From Corynebacterium sp. 13CS0277 (lineage in GTDB: Bacteria; Actinomycetota; Actinomycetes; Mycobacteriales; Mycobacteriaceae), in the NCBI RefSeq assembly GCF_002994655.1, contig NZ_PPDL01000004.1, forward strand, positions 62,001 to 126,000: a stretch of DNA of 64,000 bases. Direction: 5' to 3'. The position numbers and the translations under genes were made by a program. Each line of letters opens with the position of its first letter. Position 1 is the stretch's first letter. Below, piece by piece: positions 1-9,788 of this stretch. Below the pieces are notes generated by a model, which worked only from the letters and a program-made list of their open reading frames with translations, did not search any database and was not told the DNA's origin.

Positions 1-354
1 TGCGAACTCGCCGGGGGCCTCGACGACACCCTCACCATCATCGACGCGCCCACCGGCATCGACCTGCCCACCACCCACACCCTCCTCCTCGCGGCGGCGG
101 AACTCCGCTCCCTCGTTCGCACCCGCGCACTCCTCGCACAGGGTGCCCCCGGGCTGCGGGTGGCGCTGCGCCACCGCGCCTGGTCCTCCACCACCCGGGA
201 CGAGGCCGAAGCAGTCCTCGACCACCCCATCGCCGCCACCATCACCACCCACAAATCCATCGCCCAACGCATCGAACTCGCAGGCCTGCCCAGCACCCTG
301 CCACGCAGCCTCGCCGCCACCCTCGACGGCCTGCTCTACGACATGGGGGTCTAA
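1..354 (+). CDS. Septum-site-determining / TadZ-like protein, C-terminal part
   Basis: This is the last 117 codons of a gene that enters from the left edge, read in frame 1 and ending with TAA at 352-354. The visible part has a P-loop-ATPase-like core: a hydrophobic strand followed by IIDAPTGIDLP, resembling the switch region of CpaE/MinD-like ATPases, then an Arg/Ala-rich helical C-terminus. The gene directly upstream of tadA in mycobacteria and corynebacteria is ssd (the Rv3660c type), which acts in septum siting and Tad pilus localisation. The 6-nt gap to tadA suggests one transcript. The ATP-binding N-terminus is outside the window, so the call rests on position and on the fragment. Confidence 0.7.
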   Translation, partial: CELAGGLDDTLTIIDAPTGIDLPTTHTLLLAAAELRSLVRTRALLAQGAPGLRVALRHRAWSSTTRDEAEAVLDHPIAATITTHKSIAQRIELAGLPSTLPRSLAATLDGLLYDMGV

Positions 355-360
355 CACCAC

Positions 361-1527
361 ATGCACACCACCGACACTCTCTTTCACACCCTCCGGCAAC
401 GTCTCGCCACCGCCGACACCATTCCCGCACCCCACGAACTCGCCGCACTCATCCGCGCCGAAGCCGGCCTCATCACCGACCAGGACGTCCTCGACCTCAT
501 GACGAAACTCACCGCCGGGGCCGCAGGACTCGGGCCCCTCGAACCCCTCCTCACCATCCCGGGGCTCACCGACATCCTCGTCAGCGGGCCCGCGCGCGTC
601 CGCATCGCCACCACCGGATCCCGGCACCTCGCCGACGCCGACATCACCTTCGCCAGCGACGCCGACGTCCGCGAACTAGCCACCCGACTCGCCCACAGCT
701 GCGGGCGCCGCCTCGACGACGCCCACCCCTACGCCGACGGGCGCATCACCCGCGCCGACGGCACTAGCCTCCGCATCCACGCCATCCTCAACCCACCCGC
801 GCTCACCGGCACCTGCCTCAGCATCCGCGTCCTCAACACCGCCACCACCACCCTCGCAGACCTCGAAGCCCGCGGCACCATGCCCCCACACATCACCCGC
901 TTCCTCCACGCCATCGTCGACACCCGCCAAAACTTCCTCATCTCCGGCGGCACCGGCAGCGGGAAGACCACCCTCCTCGCCGCACTCATCGCCCACATGG
1001 ACCCCCGCCAACGCATCCTCGCCGTCGAAGACACCGCCGAGCTCGCCCCCAACCACCCCGGGCTCGTCACCCTCACCAGCCGGGCCGCCAACACCGAAGG
1101 CCACGGAGAAATCACCATGTCCACCCTCATCACCCAATGCCTCCGCATGCGCCCCGACCGCATCATCGTCGGCGAAATCCGCGGCCGCGAAGTCGTCGAC
1201 CTCCTCACCGCCCTCAACACCGGACACTCCGGTGGAGGCGGCACCGTCCACGCCAACAGCATCCGCGACATCCCCAGCCGCCTCGAAGCACTCGCCAGCC
1301 TCGGCGGACTCACCCGCGAAGCCACCCACAGCCACATGCACTCCGCACTCAACGTCAGCCTCAACGTCGCCCACACCCCCACCGGACGCAAACTCACCCA
1401 CATCGGCCAACTCACCCAAGACGCCCGGGGACTCTGCCACATGAGCATCATCTGGGACCACCGCCACGGACCCACCGACACCTGGCGCGAACTCAACGAC
1501 CGACTCCTCCAGGAAGCGAACCAATGA
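361..1527 (+). CDS. tadA: TadA-family secretion ATPase
   Basis: This is a 388-residue CpaF/TadA-type ATPase that powers assembly or export of Flp-like pili at the cytoplasmic membrane. The Walker A motif GGTGSGKTT lies near residues 196-204. The Walker B/Asp-box region (RPDRIIVGEIRG) follows, and then GGGGTVHANS, which is typical of type II/IV secretion ATPases. The N-terminal domain (about 1-150) contains the usual LGPLEPLL segment. The ATG at 361 follows the previous stop by 6 nt. The end overlaps tadB by 4 nt (ATGA), so translation is probably coupled. Length and motifs are intact. It belongs to the seven-gene tad cluster at the left edge. Confidence 0.93.
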   Translation: MHTTDTLFHTLRQRLATADTIPAPHELAALIRAEAGLITDQDVLDLMTKLTAGAAGLGPLEPLLTIPGLTDILVSGPARVRIATTGSRHLADADITFASDADVRELATRLAHSCGRRLDDAHPYADGRITRADGTSLRIHAILNPPALTGTCLSIRVLNTATTTLADLEARGTMPPHITRFLHAIVDTRQNFLISGGTGSGKTTLLAALIAHMDPRQRILAVEDTAELAPNHPGLVTLTSRAANTEGHGEITMSTLITQCLRMRPDRIIVGEIRGREVVDLLTALNTGHSGGGGTVHANSIRDIPSRLEALASLGGLTREATHSHMHSALNVSLNVAHTPTGRKLTHIGQLTQDARGLCHMSIIWDHRHGPTDTWRELNDRLLQEANQ

Positions 1528-2297
1528 CCACTCACACCGCCCTCGCCTGCCTCCTCCTCGCAGCAGCACTGCTCATCCCACACCCCCGACCCATCGCCCG
1601 GACCTGCCACACCCGCCGCCCGCGCGCCGGGCCCTGGCTCATCGCCGGCGCCTGCGTGATGCTGCTGGTCGTGGCCAGCCGGCCCGCGCTCGCCGCCACC
1701 GGCATCGTGCTCGCCGGCACCGCCACCTGGAGCATCCGCAACGCCCGCATGGCCCGCGCCGCAGCCCGCGACGCGGACGCCCTCGCCGGGCTGCTCACCA
1801 CCCTGGCCGCCCAACTCCAGGCCGGCAGCCCACCGGGCGCCGCACTGCAGCACACCGCAGCCAGGCTCCCGCCGGGCACTCCAGAGCAGCTCGCGCGCCT
1901 CTTCCGCGCGGCCGCCGCCCAACCCGCCGCCGCAGCCGACATCTTCACCAGCCACCCCAGCGCCCACGTCACCCGTCTCGGCGTGCTGTGGGCCACCGCC
2001 AGCCGGGCCGGGATCCCCACCGCCCACCTGCTCACCTGCGTCCGCAATCAGCTGGACGCGCACACCCGCCACCAGCGGGCCACCCACGCCCAACTGCAGG
2101 GAGCGAAAGCCACCGCCTGGATCCTCACCGCTCTGCCGGGGCTGGGGATGCTGCTCGGGCACGGCATGGGGGCACACCCCTGGGAGTTCCTCACCACCAC
2201 CACGCTGGGCAGTGGGCTGCTCCTCACCGGCACCGCGCTGAGCTGCGCCGGCTTCATCACCACCCGACTCATCATCCACCACGCGACCCGCGCCTAG
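1524..2297 (+). CDS. tadB: TadB-like type II secretion inner-membrane protein
   Basis: This 257-residue membrane protein starts at the ATG that overlaps the tadA stop. Hydrophobic segments lie near residues 8-18, 38-62, 195-215 and 222-245. Between them is a cytoplasmic T2SSF-type domain (AGLLTTLAAQLQAGSPPGAAL and following). TadB and TadC are the platform proteins that couple the TadA ATPase to the pilin in the membrane. The protein is shorter than proteobacterial TadB, as is usual for actinobacterial tad loci. A longer upstream reading is open in this frame, but it only overlaps tadA and is not used. Confidence 0.85.
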   Translation: MTTHTALACLLLAAALLIPHPRPIARTCHTRRPRAGPWLIAGACVMLLVVASRPALAATGIVLAGTATWSIRNARMARAAARDADALAGLLTTLAAQLQAGSPPGAALQHTAARLPPGTPEQLARLFRAAAAQPAAAADIFTSHPSAHVTRLGVLWATASRAGIPTAHLLTCVRNQLDAHTRHQRATHAQLQGAKATAWILTALPGLGMLLGHGMGAHPWEFLTTTTLGSGLLLTGTALSCAGFITTRLIIHHATRA

Positions 2298-2306
2298 GAA
2301 CCCACC

Positions 2307-2873
2307 ATGACGACCGCCCCCACAGCCCTGCTGCTCCTCGCAGGGGCACTGCTGGCCACACTCCCGCCACCCAGCGGGCGCCTCCAGCCTGCCCCGGCCC
2401 GCGCCCGCCGCACCCGCCGCTGGGCCGGGGGTGAGGCCAGTGCCCACGACATCGCCGCCGACATCGAACTCTTCGCCGCCTGCATGGGGTCCGGGCTCAC
2501 CGCCGCCGCGGCCGCCGACATCGTGGCCAGCACCGCCACCGCACCCCGGGCGTGGCGCACCACCGCCAGCCTCCTCGCGCTCGGAGCCGCACCCGACATC
2601 GCCTGGGGCCCCATGCTCACCCAGCCGAAGCTGGGCGACCTCGCCCACCTCGCCATCGCCGCGCACACGCACGGCACCCCCATGACGGAAGGACTCACCC
2701 GCCTTGCCACCACCATCCGCGACACCGCCACCACCGACGCGGCCGCCCGCGCCGAAAAAGCCGGCGTCCTCATCGCGCTGCCGCTCGCCGCCTTCTTCCT
2801 GCCGGCGTTCATGATCGTCGGCCTCGCCCCCATCGTCATCAGCATTGGCAGCACCATGCTGCCAGGACACTAG
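2307..2873 (+). CDS. tadC: TadC-like type II secretion inner-membrane protein
   Basis: This 188-residue protein starts at ATG 2307, 9 nt after tadB, with a weak AGGAA upstream. An N-terminal hydrophobic segment (about 5-18) is followed by an alpha-helical T2SSF-like domain. A strongly hydrophobic C-terminal hairpin (about 150-183, with FFLPAFMIVGLAPIVI) closes the protein. It is expected to pair with TadB as the membrane platform for pilin assembly. It is compact compared with TadC of Gram-negatives but similar in size to the mycobacterial Rv3657c type. The identification rests on the hydrophobic pattern and on gene order. Confidence 0.82.
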   Translation: MTTAPTALLLLAGALLATLPPPSGRLQPAPARARRTRRWAGGEASAHDIAADIELFAACMGSGLTAAAAADIVASTATAPRAWRTTASLLALGAAPDIAWGPMLTQPKLGDLAHLAIAAHTHGTPMTEGLTRLATTIRDTATTDAAARAEKAGVLIALPLAAFFLPAFMIVGLAPIVISIGSTMLPGH

Positions 2874-2892
2874 CTCTTCGAAGGAGAACCCC

Positions 2893-3153
2893 ATGACCAC
2901 CACCCCCACCACCAGCCCGACCCTCGGCGCGGGCGCGCCGCGCACCCCCGCCGTGTCCCCGCGCACCGGGTGGCGCGCGCGGCTGCGCACCACCCTCCGC
3001 GCCGAGGACGGCATGTCCACCATCGAGTACGCCATGGGCAGCCTGGCGGCCGCGGCGCTCGCCGCGGTGCTGTACACCATCATCAACGGCAGCAGCGTCA
3101 CCCAGGCCATCCAGAACATCATCACCACCGCGCTGAGCAGCGTGCCCAGCTAA
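2893..3153 (+). CDS. DUF4244 Flp-type pilin
   Basis: This 86-residue pilin precursor starts at ATG 2893, preceded by GAAGGAG at the right distance. The first 40 residues form a Pro/Thr/Arg-rich leader. They end in the sequence ED-G-MSTIEY, which matches the Flp prepilin processing pattern (cleavage after G40, with Glu and Tyr at +5 and +6). A single hydrophobic helix (about 46-65) follows and then a short polar tail. It is probably the major subunit of the tad pilus, cleaved by a prepilin peptidase not seen in this window. The leader is unusually long for an Flp pilin. Confidence 0.85.
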   Translation: MTTTPTTSPTLGAGAPRTPAVSPRTGWRARLRTTLRAEDGMSTIEYAMGSLAAAALAAVLYTIINGSSVTQAIQNIITTALSSVPS

Positions 3154-3190
3154 CACCACCAACCAATAGGGAAGGGAAAGGGGAGCCCCC

Positions 3191-3505
3191 ATGCGCCGGA
3201 TGTGGAAAAACGACGACGGTGCGGTCACCATCGAAGCCGCCCTCGGCAGCGCAGCACTCATCCTGCTGACCTGCGCACTCATCGCCGGGCTGGCAACCAT
3301 GGCCGCCCACATTGCCGCCGTCCACGTCGCACACACCACCGCCCGCGCCCTCGCAGTGGGGGACACCCCGCCCACGACGCCCGGGATCCGGACCCGGACG
3401 GACATCCATGGGGACTGGGTCACTGTGTATGCCACAGCGTCCGCCCCCGCCCCCTTCCCCGACCAGGTGGCTACCGCCCACTTTCCTCAGGAGAACCTGC
3501 CGTGA
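3191..3505 (+). CDS. tadE: TadE-family pseudopilin
   Basis: This 104-residue protein starts at ATG 3191, after the purine-rich AGGGAAAGGGGAG. It has a short positively charged leader, a processing-like motif G10-AVTIE, and one hydrophobic helix (about 16-42). The remaining C-terminal region is extracytoplasmic. TadE-like minor pseudopilins are thought to initiate or cap Flp pili. It overlaps the next gene by 4 nt (GTGA), so the two minor subunits are probably translated together. Confidence 0.82.
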   Translation: MRRMWKNDDGAVTIEAALGSAALILLTCALIAGLATMAAHIAAVHVAHTTARALAVGDTPPTTPGIRTRTDIHGDWVTVYATASAPAPFPDQVATAHFPQENLP

Positions 3506-3825
3506 CACGCACCCTTACCGCCGACCACGGCAACGCCACCCTCCTCGGGGCCACCATCGCCGCAGCACTCATCAGCCTCGCCGCGGCGCTGGTGGCCACC
3601 GTCGGGCACGTGGACCACATTCATCGGGCACAACTCGCCGCCGACCTCGGCAGCGTCGCTGGTGCTACCGCCGCCGCCCGCGGCGACGACGCCTGCGCGG
3701 CCGCCCGCGCCACCGCGGATGCGAACGCGGCGCAGCTCGACGAATGCCGGCAACACGGCGGTGACGTCACCGTCGTCGCCCGCGTCCGCGGTGCCGCCGC
3801 CACCGCCACCGCCGGCCCCATCTAG
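3502..3825 (+). CDS. TadE-like secretion-neighbourhood protein
   Basis: This 107-residue protein begins at GTG 3502, overlapping the tadE stop. The N-terminus has the GN-ATLLG step followed by a hydrophobic helix (about 12-34), so it resembles a pseudopilin. The residue at +5 after the candidate Gly cleavage site is Leu rather than the usual Glu. It fits the actinobacterial family found between tad genes and a helicase gene (Rv3654c/Rv3655c type). The C-terminal half is Ala-rich with two Cys, in DDACAAARA and LDECRQ. Its last 4 nt overlap the convergent helicase gene, so the two 3' ends share sequence. Confidence 0.75.
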   Translation: MTRTLTADHGNATLLGATIAAALISLAAALVATVGHVDHIHRAQLAADLGSVAGATAAARGDDACAAARATADANAAQLDECRQHGGDVTVVARVRGAAATATAGPI

Positions 3826-6242
3826 TCCACGTAGCGGGTGGGCAGCCCCTCCAGGCCCGCCGTGCGGGCCGAGATATCCAGCACCTCCAGCACCGCCAAC
3901 GCGCCCGCCTTATCCAAAGGCTCGTTGCCGTTGCCGCACTTCGGCGACTGGATACACGAGGGGCAGCCCGCCTCGCAGGGGCACTGGCCCACCTGCACCC
4001 GGGTGGCATCCACCCACTCCGCAAACCGCACAAACCCCTGATCGGCGAACCCCGCGCCACCCCAATGCCCGTCATACACAAACACCGTCGGCAACGCAGT
4101 CTCCGGGTGCAGTGCCGTCGACACCCCACCAATGTCCAAACGATCGCACGTCGCCAACAACGGCAACATGCCAATCATCGCGTGCTCCGCCGCGTGCAGC
4201 GCACCCGGCACCCGCGAGGGCTCCACACCGGCCGCCTGCAACACCAACGGATCAATCGTGAACGCCACCGCCCGCGTCACCAGCGGGCGCGGCGGGTAGC
4301 CCAAAGGCACCACGTCGACGGTCTCCCCGCCAGCATTACGCACCAGATAATCCGTCACCTGATGCGTGACCTCCACATCGGCGCGGGCCACAAACACGCC
4401 CGCGCCCAAACGCACCACGTCCTCGCCCGCAGGCTCCGACAACAGGGCAATATCCGTCGACTCGCGCGCCCGCGTCGAAAACCACGGATCCTCCCGGTGC
4501 ACCAACGCGATCCCCTGCTCCACATCCAACGAATCCACCACAAAGGAGACACCCTGATGGACGTACACCGCACCATCGTGCACCTGGGACTCGGCGCGCT
4601 CCGCATCGACCGAGCCCACGATGCGCCCATCGGCGGCGTCCACAATGGCCACCTGGCCCGCGCCCTCGCCACGCAGGCTGAGCGCCGCATGGTAGGAGCG
4701 CGGATCCACCACCTCATCACCCACCCGCGGGGAGAGGAACACCACCGGGCCGCGGCGGCGCAGCAAGCCCTCCTCCACGAGCGCGTCCACGACGCGGGCG
4801 GCCGCCGCACCCCCAAAGATCGTGAGATCGTGGGCGCTCAAGGGGCGCTCCGCGGCCGCGCACAGCAGGTGCGGGCGCAGCACGTACGGGTTTCCGGGGT
4901 CGAAGACGAACTCCTCCAACGGTGTATCGAGCAGCGCCTGCGGGTGGTGCACCAAAAACGCATCCATCGGCTCATCCCGGGCCACCAACACCACTACCGA
5001 GCCCTGGCCGCGGCGGCCGGCGCGGCCTGCCTGCTGCCACAGCGACGCCACGCTCCCCGGAACCCCGGCGGTCACCACCGCATCGAGGCCGCCCACATCG
5101 ATACCCAGCTCCAGGGCGTTCGTTGCCGCCACACCCAGCAAGAAACCATCATCCAACTGCCGTTCCAGCAGCCGGCGTTCCTCCGGGGTGTAGCCCGCCC
5201 GGTAGGCGGCCACCCGCTGCGCGAAATCCACCCGGCCGCCCAACGCCAACTCCTCCTGCGCCCGCAACGCCACGGTCTCTGCGCCGCGGCGCGACCGCAC
5301 GAACGTCAAGGTGCGCAACCCTTCACGAATGAGGTGCGCCATGACCCGCGCCGCCTCCGAGGACGCCGCCCGGCGCACAGGTGTGCCCGCCACCAGCTGC
5401 GGGGTCGCATCCCCCGCATTCTCCTCCTCGAGGACATCCGGCTCCCACAACACGATCGTGCGCGCCCCCTGCGGGGCGCCATCGGTGTCCACAACCTCCA
5501 CGTCCCGGCCCGTCAGGCGGGCGGCATGGGCCGCCGGATTCCGGCTCGTCGCCGACGCGCACACCACCACCGGGTGCGCCCCATAGTGGGCGCACAGTCG
5601 CAGCAGCCGCCGCAGCACCAACGACACGTGCGCGCCAAACACACCCCGATAAATATGCGCCTCATCGACCACCACGACCCGCAGATTCCGCAACAGTCGA
5701 CCCCAGCGCTCATGCTGCGCCATGATCCCCGCGTGCAGCATGTCCGGATTCGTCACGAGAAACCGCGACTGCTCCCGGATCGCGCGGCGCGCCTGCTGGG
5801 GCGTATCCCCGTCGTAGGCGGCGGGCACCACGCCCGCCAATTCTTCGGCCAGGGCCGTAAGCCGCGTGAGGGTGTCCAACTGGTCGTAGCCGAGCGCCTT
5901 CGTCGGCGTGAGATACAGTGCGCACGCCAGCTCATCGGCCGCCAACGCTGCCGCGATGGGCAGCTGGTAACACAACGACTTGCCGGAGGACGTGCCCGTC
6001 GCCACCGCTACATCCCGCCCCCGCCACACCAGGTCCGCGGCCGCCGCCTGGTGAGAATACAGGCGCGTCACCCCCAGCTGCTCCTGGGCATGGCGCAGCC
6101 ACGCGGGCACCCACTCGGGCCAGTCCGCGTACTCGGCCTGCCGGGGCGGCAGCTGGCGGACCGCCGTGAGCGTGGCGCGGGGAAACTGGGCGCGCAAACC
6201 CTCCACCACATCCCCACCGAAACTCCGGTCGTCGACCGACAT
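3822..6242 (-). CDS. DEAD/DEAH-box helicase with DUF1998 zinc-cluster domain
   Basis: This is an 806-residue superfamily 2 helicase of the type next to tad genes in actinobacteria (Rv3649 family, related to MrfA/Hrq1-like DNA-repair helicases). Walker A is ATGTSSGKS (81-89) and the DEAH box is at 193-196. Motif VI-like [11 protein letters not shown] is present in the second RecA fold. Near the C-terminus is a four-Cys cluster, [10 protein letters not shown] followed by C after SPK, typical of DUF1998 helicases. It starts at ATG 6242. The likely role is 3'-5' DNA unwinding in repair, inferred from the family. Confidence 0.88.
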   Translation of the reverse strand: MSVDDRSFGGDVVEGLRAQFPRATLTAVRQLPPRQAEYADWPEWVPAWLRHAQEQLGVTRLYSHQAAAADLVWRGRDVAVATGTSSGKSLCYQLPIAAALAADELACALYLTPTKALGYDQLDTLTRLTALAEELAGVVPAAYDGDTPQQARRAIREQSRFLVTNPDMLHAGIMAQHERWGRLLRNLRVVVVDEAHIYRGVFGAHVSLVLRRLLRLCAHYGAHPVVVCASATSRNPAAHAARLTGRDVEVVDTDGAPQGARTIVLWEPDVLEEENAGDATPQLVAGTPVRRAASSEAARVMAHLIREGLRTLTFVRSRRGAETVALRAQEELALGGRVDFAQRVAAYRAGYTPEERRLLERQLDDGFLLGVAATNALELGIDVGGLDAVVTAGVPGSVASLWQQAGRAGRRGQGSVVVLVARDEPMDAFLVHHPQALLDTPLEEFVFDPGNPYVLRPHLLCAAAERPLSAHDLTIFGGAAAARVVDALVEEGLLRRRGPVVFLSPRVGDEVVDPRSYHAALSLRGEGAGQVAIVDAADGRIVGSVDAERAESQVHDGAVYVHQGVSFVVDSLDVEQGIALVHREDPWFSTRARESTDIALLSEPAGEDVVRLGAGVFVARADVEVTHQVTDYLVRNAGGETVDVVPLGYPPRPLVTRAVAFTIDPLVLQAAGVEPSRVPGALHAAEHAMIGMLPLLATCDRLDIGGVSTALHPETALPTVFVYDGHWGGAGFADQGFVRFAEWVDATRVQVGQCPCEAGCPSCIQSPKCGNGNEPLDKAGALAVLEVLDISARTAGLEGLPTRYVD

Positions 6243-6427
6243 GTGTCACCGCCTTCCCTGCACAGTGTGTCTCCGCCACGCGGCACACCCACTGTACTCA
6301 CACAAACCCCGCCCAACGTGACACACTGGCTCACATCCCCCGCACCATGCGGCGGGCGCAGGTGCGCACCCGGCGTGACACTCGCGCAACAATGCTTCAC
6401 CCGAAGCTGGAAGAAGAAGGTATCCCC

Positions 6428-6640
6428 ATGGCCCAAGGCATCGTCAAATGGTTCAACGCCGAAAAAGGCTTCGGCTTTCTCCGCCCCGACAACGCCGGCG
6501 CGGACGACCCGGACGTCATCGTCCACTACACCTCTATTGAGGGCAACGGCTTCCGCACCTTGGAAGAAAACCAGCGCGTCGAATTCGACGTCATCTCCGG
6601 CGACCGGGGCCTCCAGGCCCGCAACGTGCGCCTCATCTAA
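6428..6640 (+). CDS. cspA: Cold-shock protein CspA family
   Basis: This 70-residue single cold-shock domain starts at ATG 6428, with GAAGAAGG just upstream. RNP1 is KGFGFL and RNP2 is VIVHY, and the N-terminus [14 protein letters not shown] is diagnostic. A stretch DNAGADDPD between the two RNP motifs is longer than in the usual family members, and RNP2 carries Ile where Phe is common. It probably binds single-stranded RNA or DNA as an RNA chaperone. Its place between the helicase and topA matches other actinobacteria. Confidence 0.93.
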   Translation: MAQGIVKWFNAEKGFGFLRPDNAGADDPDVIVHYTSIEGNGFRTLEENQRVEFDVISGDRGLQARNVRLI

Positions 6641-6735
6641 CCCCCACACCCATTCCCCCCACCGCACCGGCCGCTTCGGCCCTGGCGGCGACGGGAACAC
6701 CCCCGCGAATTGGTCAACGCGACCGGGCGTGTGTG

Positions 6736-6741
6736 TACTGT
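6736..6741 (+). promoter_or_regulatory. Candidate -10 box for topA
   Basis: TACTGT fits TAnnnT and lies about 120 nt upstream of topA. A TTGGTC sits some 20 nt further upstream, a longer spacing than ideal. The GC-rich leader between this box and topA contains palindromic segments. No experimental start is implied. Confidence 0.35.
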
Positions 6742-6862
6742 AGGCCTAAATCCCCGGGCCGCGGCACACCGCACACCACCCACGGTCGGTGTGCCCGCGC
6801 CGCAGGCGCCCGGCCCGGGACAGACCGCGCACGGCAGTAGATAGAGAAGGTCAGAAAGTACA

Positions 6863-9775
6863 GTGGCTGCACCCAACACCGACGGCGTGAAGCGACTCGT
6901 CATCGTCGAGTCCGCGACGAAAGCGAAGAAGATTGCCCCCTACCTGGGCAAGGATTACATCGTTGAGGCGTCCGTCGGCCACATCCGCGACCTGCCGCGC
7001 AACGCGGCCTCCGTGCCGGCGAAGTACAAGAAGGAACCCTGGGCGCGCCTCGGCGTCGACGTCGACCACGGCTTCACGCCCCTCTACGTCGTCACCGCCG
7101 ACAAGACGAAAAAAGTCGCCGACCTGAAGAAGAAACTCAAAGACGTCGACGAGCTGTACCTCGCCACCGACCCCGACCGCGAAGGCGAAGCGATCGCCTG
7201 GCACCTCCTCGAGGTGCTGCGACCCAAGGTGCCGGTGCGCCGCATGGTGTTCAACGAGATCACCAAGCCCGCCATCCTCGCCGCCGCCGAAAACACCCGC
7301 GAGCTCGACGAAAACTTGGTCGACGCGCAGGAAACCCGCCGCATCCTCGACCGCCTCTACGGCTACGAGGTCTCCCCCGTGCTGTGGAAGAAGGTCATGC
7401 CGCGGTTGTCGGCCGGCCGCGTCCAATCCGTCGCCACCCGCGTCATCGTCGAACGCGAACGTGAGCGCATGGCGTTCATCGCCGCCGAATACTGGGACGT
7501 GAAAGCCACCCTCGACACCGGCAACACGGCCGCCGATGCCACCAACCCCCGCACCTTCGACGCCCGGCTCGTCACCCTCGGCGGCACCCGCGTCGCCACC
7601 GGCAGCGACTTCAACAAGCGCGGCGAACTCACCCGCGACGCCGTCGTCGTCACCCAAAGCGAAGCCGAACGCCTCGCCGCAGGGCTTAAGGGGGCGACCC
7701 TGCGGGTCGCCGACGTGGAAGAAAAGCCCTACACGCGCCGCCCCTACGCGCCGTTCATGACGTCGACGCTGCAGCAGGAAGCCGGCAAGAAGCTGCACTA
7801 TACCTCCGAACGCACCATGCGTATCGCGCAGCGACTCTACGAAAACGGCCACATCACCTATATGCGTACCGACTCCACCTCCCTGTCGGAGTCGGGGTTG
7901 CGGGCCGCCCGCCAGCAGGCCACCGAATTGTACGGCAAGGAGTACGTCGCGCCCCAGCCGCGCCAATACACCAAGAAAGTCAAAAACAGCCAGGAAGCCC
8001 ACGAGGCGATCCGCCCCGCCGGCGAAACCTTCGCCACCCCCGGGCAGCTCGCCGGGCAGCTCGACGCCGAAGAGTACAAGCTCTACGAGCTGATCTGGCG
8101 CCGCACCGTCGCCTCCCAGATGGCCGACGCCAAGGGCACCTCCATGAAGGTCACCACCGCCGGCACCACCGCCGACGGCGACGCCGTCGAATTCGCGACC
8201 ACCGGCCGCACCATCACCTTCCCCGGCTTCATGAAGGCCTATGTGGAAGCCTCGGAAACCTCCGACGGCCGCACCCTCGACGACAACGCTGAAAAGCGTC
8301 TGCCGCGCCTCGCGACCGGCGACACCCTCGATGTCGAGCAGGTCCTCGCCGACGGGCACACCACCAACCCGCCGGCCCGCTACACCGAAGCGTCCCTGGT
8401 GAAGAAGATGGAAGACCTGGGCATTGGTCGCCCGTCGACCTACGCCTCCATCATCAAGACGATCCAGGACCGCGGCTACGTGTACTCCCGCGGCAACGCG
8501 CTCGTCCCCTCCTGGGTGGCGTTCGCCGTCGTCGGCCTCATGGAGACCGCCTTCTCCTCCCTCGTCGACTACAACTTCACCTCCTCGATGGAAAACGAAC
8601 TCGACGAGATCGCCAACGGCACCGAGGATCGCACCCAGTGGCTCACCGACTTCTACTTCGGTAACGCCCACGCCGACGACTCCACCGCGGAAACCATTGC
8701 CCGCCTCGGCGGCCTGAAGAACATCGTCGGCGACAACCTCGAACACATTGACGCCCGCACCGTCAACTCCCTGCCCCTGTTCAAGGACTCCGAAGGCCGC
8801 GACATCTTCGTCCGCGTCGGCAAGTACGGCCCCTACCTGGAGCGCATCATTGGCGTCGACGCCGACGGCAACCCGGAGCACCAGCGCGCCAACCTGCCCG
8901 ACGCCATGACCCCCGACGAACTCGACCTTGAGGCCGCCGAAAAGCTCTTCGCCACCCCGCAGGGCGGCCGCGAACTCGGCATCAACCCCGCCAACGGGCG
9001 CACCATCGTCGCCAAGGAAGGCCGCTTCGGCCCCTACGTGACCGAAGTCGTCACCGACGAAGAAAAAGCCGGTGCCGTTGAAGTCGCCGAAAAAGTCGTC
9101 GCCGAGGAACGCGCCGCCGAAGACGCGCAGCGCGCCGCCGAGGGCAAACGGCCCAAGAACTGGGAGACGAAGACCGCGGCGAACGCCAAAGAAAAGCGCA
9201 TCAACCAGATCATCGAAGACACCCTCAAGCCCGGCACCGCCAGCCTCTTCAACGGCATGGAAACCTCCACCATCACCCTGGAGGAAGCCCTCAAGCTGCT
9301 GTCCCTGCCGCGCACCATTGGCGAAGACGCCGACGGGGAAGTCATCACCGCCCAGAACGGCCGCTACGGCCCCTACCTGAAGAAGGGCAACGACTCCCGC
9401 AGCCTCGCCACCGAGGACCAGATCTTCACCATCACCCTCGACGAGGCGAAAGCCATCTACGCGGAGCCGAAGCGCCGCGGCCGGGGTGCCACCGCCACCC
9501 CGCCGCTGAAAACCCTCGGCAACAACGACGTGTCCGGCAAACCGATGGTCGTCAAGGACGGCCGCTTCGGCCCCTACGTCACCGACGGCGAAACCAACGC
9601 CAGCCTCCGCAAGGGCGACACCCCGGAAACGCTCACCGACGCCCGCGCCTGTGAACTGCTCTCCGAACGGCGCGCCAAGGAAGCCTCCGACCCCAAGCCC
9701 AAGAAGAAGACGACCCGCAAGACAGTCAAGAAGACCACGAAGCGCGTCGTCAAAGCCGGCAGCCGCCGCAAGTAA
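6863..9775 (+). CDS. topA: DNA topoisomerase I
   Basis: This 970-residue type IA topoisomerase relaxes negative supercoils. It starts at GTG 6863 after GAGAAGG. The Toprim domain is N-terminal (VESATKAKK, then DPDREGEAIAW). The catalytic Tyr is Y333, in ITYMRTDST. There are no Cys4 zinc ribbons. Instead the C-terminal half carries repeated GR(F/Y)GPY modules (about residues 650, 710, 830 and 900) and ends in a Lys/Arg tail rich in KKTT, as in mycobacterial TopA. It is followed by a strong bidirectional terminator. Confidence 0.97.
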   Translation: MAAPNTDGVKRLVIVESATKAKKIAPYLGKDYIVEASVGHIRDLPRNAASVPAKYKKEPWARLGVDVDHGFTPLYVVTADKTKKVADLKKKLKDVDELYLATDPDREGEAIAWHLLEVLRPKVPVRRMVFNEITKPAILAAAENTRELDENLVDAQETRRILDRLYGYEVSPVLWKKVMPRLSAGRVQSVATRVIVERERERMAFIAAEYWDVKATLDTGNTAADATNPRTFDARLVTLGGTRVATGSDFNKRGELTRDAVVVTQSEAERLAAGLKGATLRVADVEEKPYTRRPYAPFMTSTLQQEAGKKLHYTSERTMRIAQRLYENGHITYMRTDSTSLSESGLRAARQQATELYGKEYVAPQPRQYTKKVKNSQEAHEAIRPAGETFATPGQLAGQLDAEEYKLYELIWRRTVASQMADAKGTSMKVTTAGTTADGDAVEFATTGRTITFPGFMKAYVEASETSDGRTLDDNAEKRLPRLATGDTLDVEQVLADGHTTNPPARYTEASLVKKMEDLGIGRPSTYASIIKTIQDRGYVYSRGNALVPSWVAFAVVGLMETAFSSLVDYNFTSSMENELDEIANGTEDRTQWLTDFYFGNAHADDSTAETIARLGGLKNIVGDNLEHIDARTVNSLPLFKDSEGRDIFVRVGKYGPYLERIIGVDADGNPEHQRANLPDAMTPDELDLEAAEKLFATPQGGRELGINPANGRTIVAKEGRFGPYVTEVVTDEEKAGAVEVAEKVVAEERAAEDAQRAAEGKRPKNWETKTAANAKEKRINQIIEDTLKPGTASLFNGMETSTITLEEALKLLSLPRTIGEDADGEVITAQNGRYGPYLKKGNDSRSLATEDQIFTITLDEAKAIYAEPKRRGRGATATPPLKTLGNNDVSGKPMVVKDGRFGPYVTDGETNASLRKGDTPETLTDARACELLSERRAKEASDPKPKKKTTRKTVKKTTKRVVKAGSRRK

Positions 9776-9788
9776 CACCCCCACACGC

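Noticed and set aside
729..3128. Very long open frame on the minus strand across the tad genes
   Set aside because: It is antisense to genes with clear motifs; long antisense frames are expected in high-GC DNA and the predicted protein is low-complexity Gly/Ala/Arg.
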